Shown here one piece after another: positions 61,854 to 64,000 of a stretch of DNA of 64,000 nt. Origin of the DNA: Pseudomonas kielensis (GTDB lineage Bacteria; Pseudomonadota; Gammaproteobacteria; Pseudomonadales; Pseudomonadaceae); NCBI RefSeq assembly GCF_014236655.1, contig NZ_JACMYG010000004.1, forward strand, positions 186,001-250,000, in the 5' to 3' direction. Numbering within the stretch: position 1 is the stretch's first letter; each line of letters starts with the position of its first letter. Under the pieces are notes generated by a model, which was not told the origin of the DNA, did not search any database, and worked only from the letters and a program-made list of their open reading frames with translations. A program made the translations under genes and the position numbers.

Positions 61854-63650
61854 ATGCCTGAGTACAAAGCCCCCCTGCGCGACATGCGCTTTCTGATCGA
61901 CCACGTGTTTGACTTCCATGCCAATTACGCCGCGCTCGGGGCCGCCGATGCCAGTCCGGACATGGTCAATGCGATCCTCGAAGAGGGCGCCCGCTTCTGC
62001 GAAAACGTCCTGGCCCCGCTGAACCGCAGCGGCGACGAAGAAGGCTGCCATTTCGACAATGGCGTGGTCACCACCCCCAAGGGCTTCAAGCAGGCGTTCG
62101 CCCAGTACGTCGAGGGTGGCTGGCATGGGCTGGCGGCGGATCCGGCGTATGGCGGGCAGGGGCTGCCGAGTTCCCTGGGGCTGGTGATCAGCGAGATGGT
62201 CGGTTCCAGCAACACTTCCTGGGGCATGTACCCGGGCCTGACCCACGGTGCGATGTCGGCGATTCACGCCCACGGCACCGAGCCGCAGAAAAAGACCTAC
62301 CTGAGCAAACTCACGGCCGGCCAGTGGACCGGCACCATGTGCCTGACCGAGGCCCATTGCGGCACTGACCTGGGGATCATCAAGACCCGTGCGGTGCCCC
62401 AGGCCGACGGCAGTTACGCGGTCACCGGCAGCAAGATCTTCATCTCCGCCGGCGAGCACGACCTGAGTGACAACATCATCCACCTGGTGCTGGCCAAGCT
62501 GCCGGATGCGCCAGCCGGGACCAAGGGCATCTCGCTGTTCATCGTGCCCAAGTTCCTGCCCGACGCCCAAGGCGAAGCGGGCGAGCGCAATGGGGTCAGC
62601 TGTGGGTCGATCGAGCACAAGATGGGCATCAAGGCTTCAGCCACCTGCGTGCTGAACTTCGACGGCGCCACGGGCTACCTGATCGGTGAGGCGAACAAAG
62701 GCCTGAACTGCATGTTCACCATGATGAACCACGCTCGGCTCGGCACCGGGATGCAGGGCTTGTGCCTGGGGGAGGCGAGTTTCCAGGGGGCGATCAAGTA
62801 CGCCAACGATCGCCTGCAGATGCGCGCGCTGACCGGGCCCAAGGCCCCGGACAAAGTCGCCGACCCGATCATCGTCCACCCCGATGTGCGGCGCATGTTG
62901 CTGACCATGAAAGCCTTCAACGAAGGCAACCGGGCGCTGACTTACTTCACCGCCCAATTGCTCGATGTTGCGCACCTGTCCAGCGACGCCGGCCAACGCC
63001 AGGACGCCGAGAACCTGTTGGCGTTCCTGACGCCGATCTGCAAGGCGTTCATGACCGAAACCGGCCTGGAAGTGACCAACCACGGGATGCAGGTGTTGGG
63101 TGGCCACGGCTATATCCGCGAGTGGGGCATGGAGCAGTTGGTGCGTGACTGCCGCATTGCGCCCATTTATGAGGGCACGAACGGCATCCAGGCGCTGGAC
63201 CTGCTGGGGCGCAAGGTGCTGGGCAGCCAGGGCCAGTTGCTGCGTGGTTTCACCAAAATCGTCCATACGTTCTGTAAGGCCAACGCCCAGCATCCACAGC
63301 TCAAAACCTATGTAGCGCAGCTCGACGGGCTCAATCAGCAGTGGGGTGAGCTGACCACCCAGGTTGGCATGGCGGCGCTGAAGAACCCTGACGAAGTGGG
63401 GGCCGCAGCGCTGGATTACCTGATGTACAGCGGTTACATCATCCACGCCTACCTGTGGCTGCGCATGGCGCTGGTGGCTCAGGCACAGCGGGAGGCGGGC
63501 AGTGGTGATGCCGACTACTGTGAGGGCAAATTGGCCACCTGCGAGTTCTACTTCAAGCGTCTGCTGCCGCGCACGGCGGCCCACCGGGCAGCGGTGCAGG
63601 CAGGCAGTGATTGCCTGATGAAGCTGCCCGCAGGGCTGTTTGCGCTTTGA
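61854..63650 (+). CDS. Acyl-CoA dehydrogenase, paralogue 2
   Basis: This 598-aa protein is closely similar to paralogue 1 along its whole length ('PEYKAPLRDMRFL', 'GTMCLTEAHCGTDLGIIKTRA', '[16 protein letters not shown]'). ATG 61854 with GGAG eight bases upstream matches the start of the paralogues; ATG 61848 is possible. It is the likely second member of a fadE-type series with different chain-length preference. Confidence 0.93.
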   Translation: MPEYKAPLRDMRFLIDHVFDFHANYAALGAADASPDMVNAILEEGARFCENVLAPLNRSGDEEGCHFDNGVVTTPKGFKQAFAQYVEGGWHGLAADPAYGGQGLPSSLGLVISEMVGSSNTSWGMYPGLTHGAMSAIHAHGTEPQKKTYLSKLTAGQWTGTMCLTEAHCGTDLGIIKTRAVPQADGSYAVTGSKIFISAGEHDLSDNIIHLVLAKLPDAPAGTKGISLFIVPKFLPDAQGEAGERNGVSCGSIEHKMGIKASATCVLNFDGATGYLIGEANKGLNCMFTMMNHARLGTGMQGLCLGEASFQGAIKYANDRLQMRALTGPKAPDKVADPIIVHPDVRRMLLTMKAFNEGNRALTYFTAQLLDVAHLSSDAGQRQDAENLLAFLTPICKAFMTETGLEVTNHGMQVLGGHGYIREWGMEQLVRDCRIAPIYEGTNGIQALDLLGRKVLGSQGQLLRGFTKIVHTFCKANAQHPQLKTYVAQLDGLNQQWGELTTQVGMAALKNPDEVGAAALDYLMYSGYIIHAYLWLRMALVAQAQREAGSGDADYCEGKLATCEFYFKRLLPRTAAHRAAVQAGSDCLMKLPAGLFAL

Positions 63651-63730
63651 CGGTGGTGGTTTAAGCCCGTCGCGGGCAAGCCCTGCACCTCTGGGGGAGA
63701 AGGGGCGAGAATGGCCCGCGATGGTCTTTA

Positions 63731-63756
63731 GTGACTAAAAATAACAAAAAAGTCAC
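63731..63756. promoter_or_regulatory. Inverted repeat in an A-rich tract before acyl-CoA dehydrogenase 3
   Basis: GTGACT and AGTCAC flank 14 A-rich bases, about 100 bp before the third dehydrogenase gene. It could be an operator or an AT-rich promoter element; no regulator is identified. Confidence 0.4.
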
Positions 63757-63856
63757 GAGTCGACCCTATGTGTCGCAAAAGTTGTTCGGGTACACTCCCG
63801 GCACTGGTTGTATCCCGATCCCCACGAATCACCTTTCACGTATTACGAGGTTTGCC

Positions 63857-64000
63857 ATGGCTGACTACAAAGCGCCCCTGCGCGATATGCGCTTCGTCCT
63901 CAATGAAGTTTTCGAGGTGGCCAAGCTCTGGGCTGAACTTCCAGCACTGGCCGACACCGTGGATGCCGAGACCGTCGAGGCGATCCTTGAGGAAGCCGGC
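63857..64000 (+). CDS. Acyl-CoA dehydrogenase, paralogue 3 (5' part)
   Basis: It runs off the window after 48 codons. It begins '[21 protein letters not shown]' and continues 'DAETVEAILEEAG', the same N-terminal helical domain as the two paralogues upstream. CGAGG lies about eight bases before ATG 63857. Its placement makes a three-gene acyl-CoA dehydrogenase series. Confidence 0.9.
   Translation, partial: MADYKAPLRDMRFVLNEVFEVAKLWAELPALADTVDAETVEAILEEAG

Overview
The window is a stretch of chromosome from a fluorescent Pseudomonas (P. fluorescens group). Three things point there: high-GC coding sequence with strong Shine-Dalgarno sites, many small inverted pairs of the TGTGGGAGCGGGCTTGCCCGC-type REP palindrome between genes, and gene sets whose order is known from Pseudomonas (gbc/dgc/sox, cre, bio, PA0506-PA0508-like acyl-CoA dehydrogenases). 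These assignments come from recognising protein motifs and gene order, not from a database search.

Region 1 (1-22.3 kb) is the glycine betaine to glycine/serine pathway. GbcA/GbcB remove the first methyl group, DgcA/DgcB with a dedicated flavoprotein pair remove the second, and SoxBDAG remove the third. GlyA makes serine, while PurU and FdhA deal with formyl-THF and formaldehyde. A threonine aldolase, a TraX-family membrane protein and an SDR enzyme lie among them. Between the dgc/etf block and gbcA sit an orphan Rhs gene and a 570-bp array of repeats that each carry a perfect DnaA box.

Region 2 (22.3-27.3 kb, plus outliers at 5.2-6.2 kb and 33.5-34.7 kb) holds six short, promoter-bearing orphan Rhs/TccC-like proteins. 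Each has a shared core of up to about 170 residues ending in a DPxG motif, followed by a different C-terminal tip: two ADP-ribosyltransferase-like tips, one Ser/Pro-rich tip with two PPxY motifs, one with a His/Cys clan-CD-like signature, and two unrecognised. Five of the six carry, or sit beside, a 16-bp palindrome of CTAGCAG-NN-CTGCTAG type (CT-N12-AG, the layout of a lux/las box). In three of them it lies 67-68 bp before the start codon. No immunity genes are visible. Two cassettes are bordered by a duplicated 3' end of the neighbouring housekeeping gene (fdhA and a glutathione S-transferase gene). This set is the most interesting part of the window.

Region 3 (27.4-44.4 kb) holds a DUF2780 protein, an acyltransferase, a retropepsin-like zinc protease, the creBCD two-component locus, a GST, an iron-siderophore uptake locus (ECF sigma, FecR, TonB receptor, PepSY protein, small membrane protein), an exonuclease with a DUF294 signalling protein, and a lone receiver protein.

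Region 4 (44.4-64 kb) holds malate synthase G, a GcvR-like ACT protein, RarD, SrkA, a Tat-exported PhoX phosphatase, ModE, a ComF-like protein, the overlapping bioBFHCD operon, and two and a half paralogous acyl-CoA dehydrogenases with a membrane GGDEF protein between the first two. A textbook promoter with a PsrA-like operator precedes the first of the dehydrogenases.
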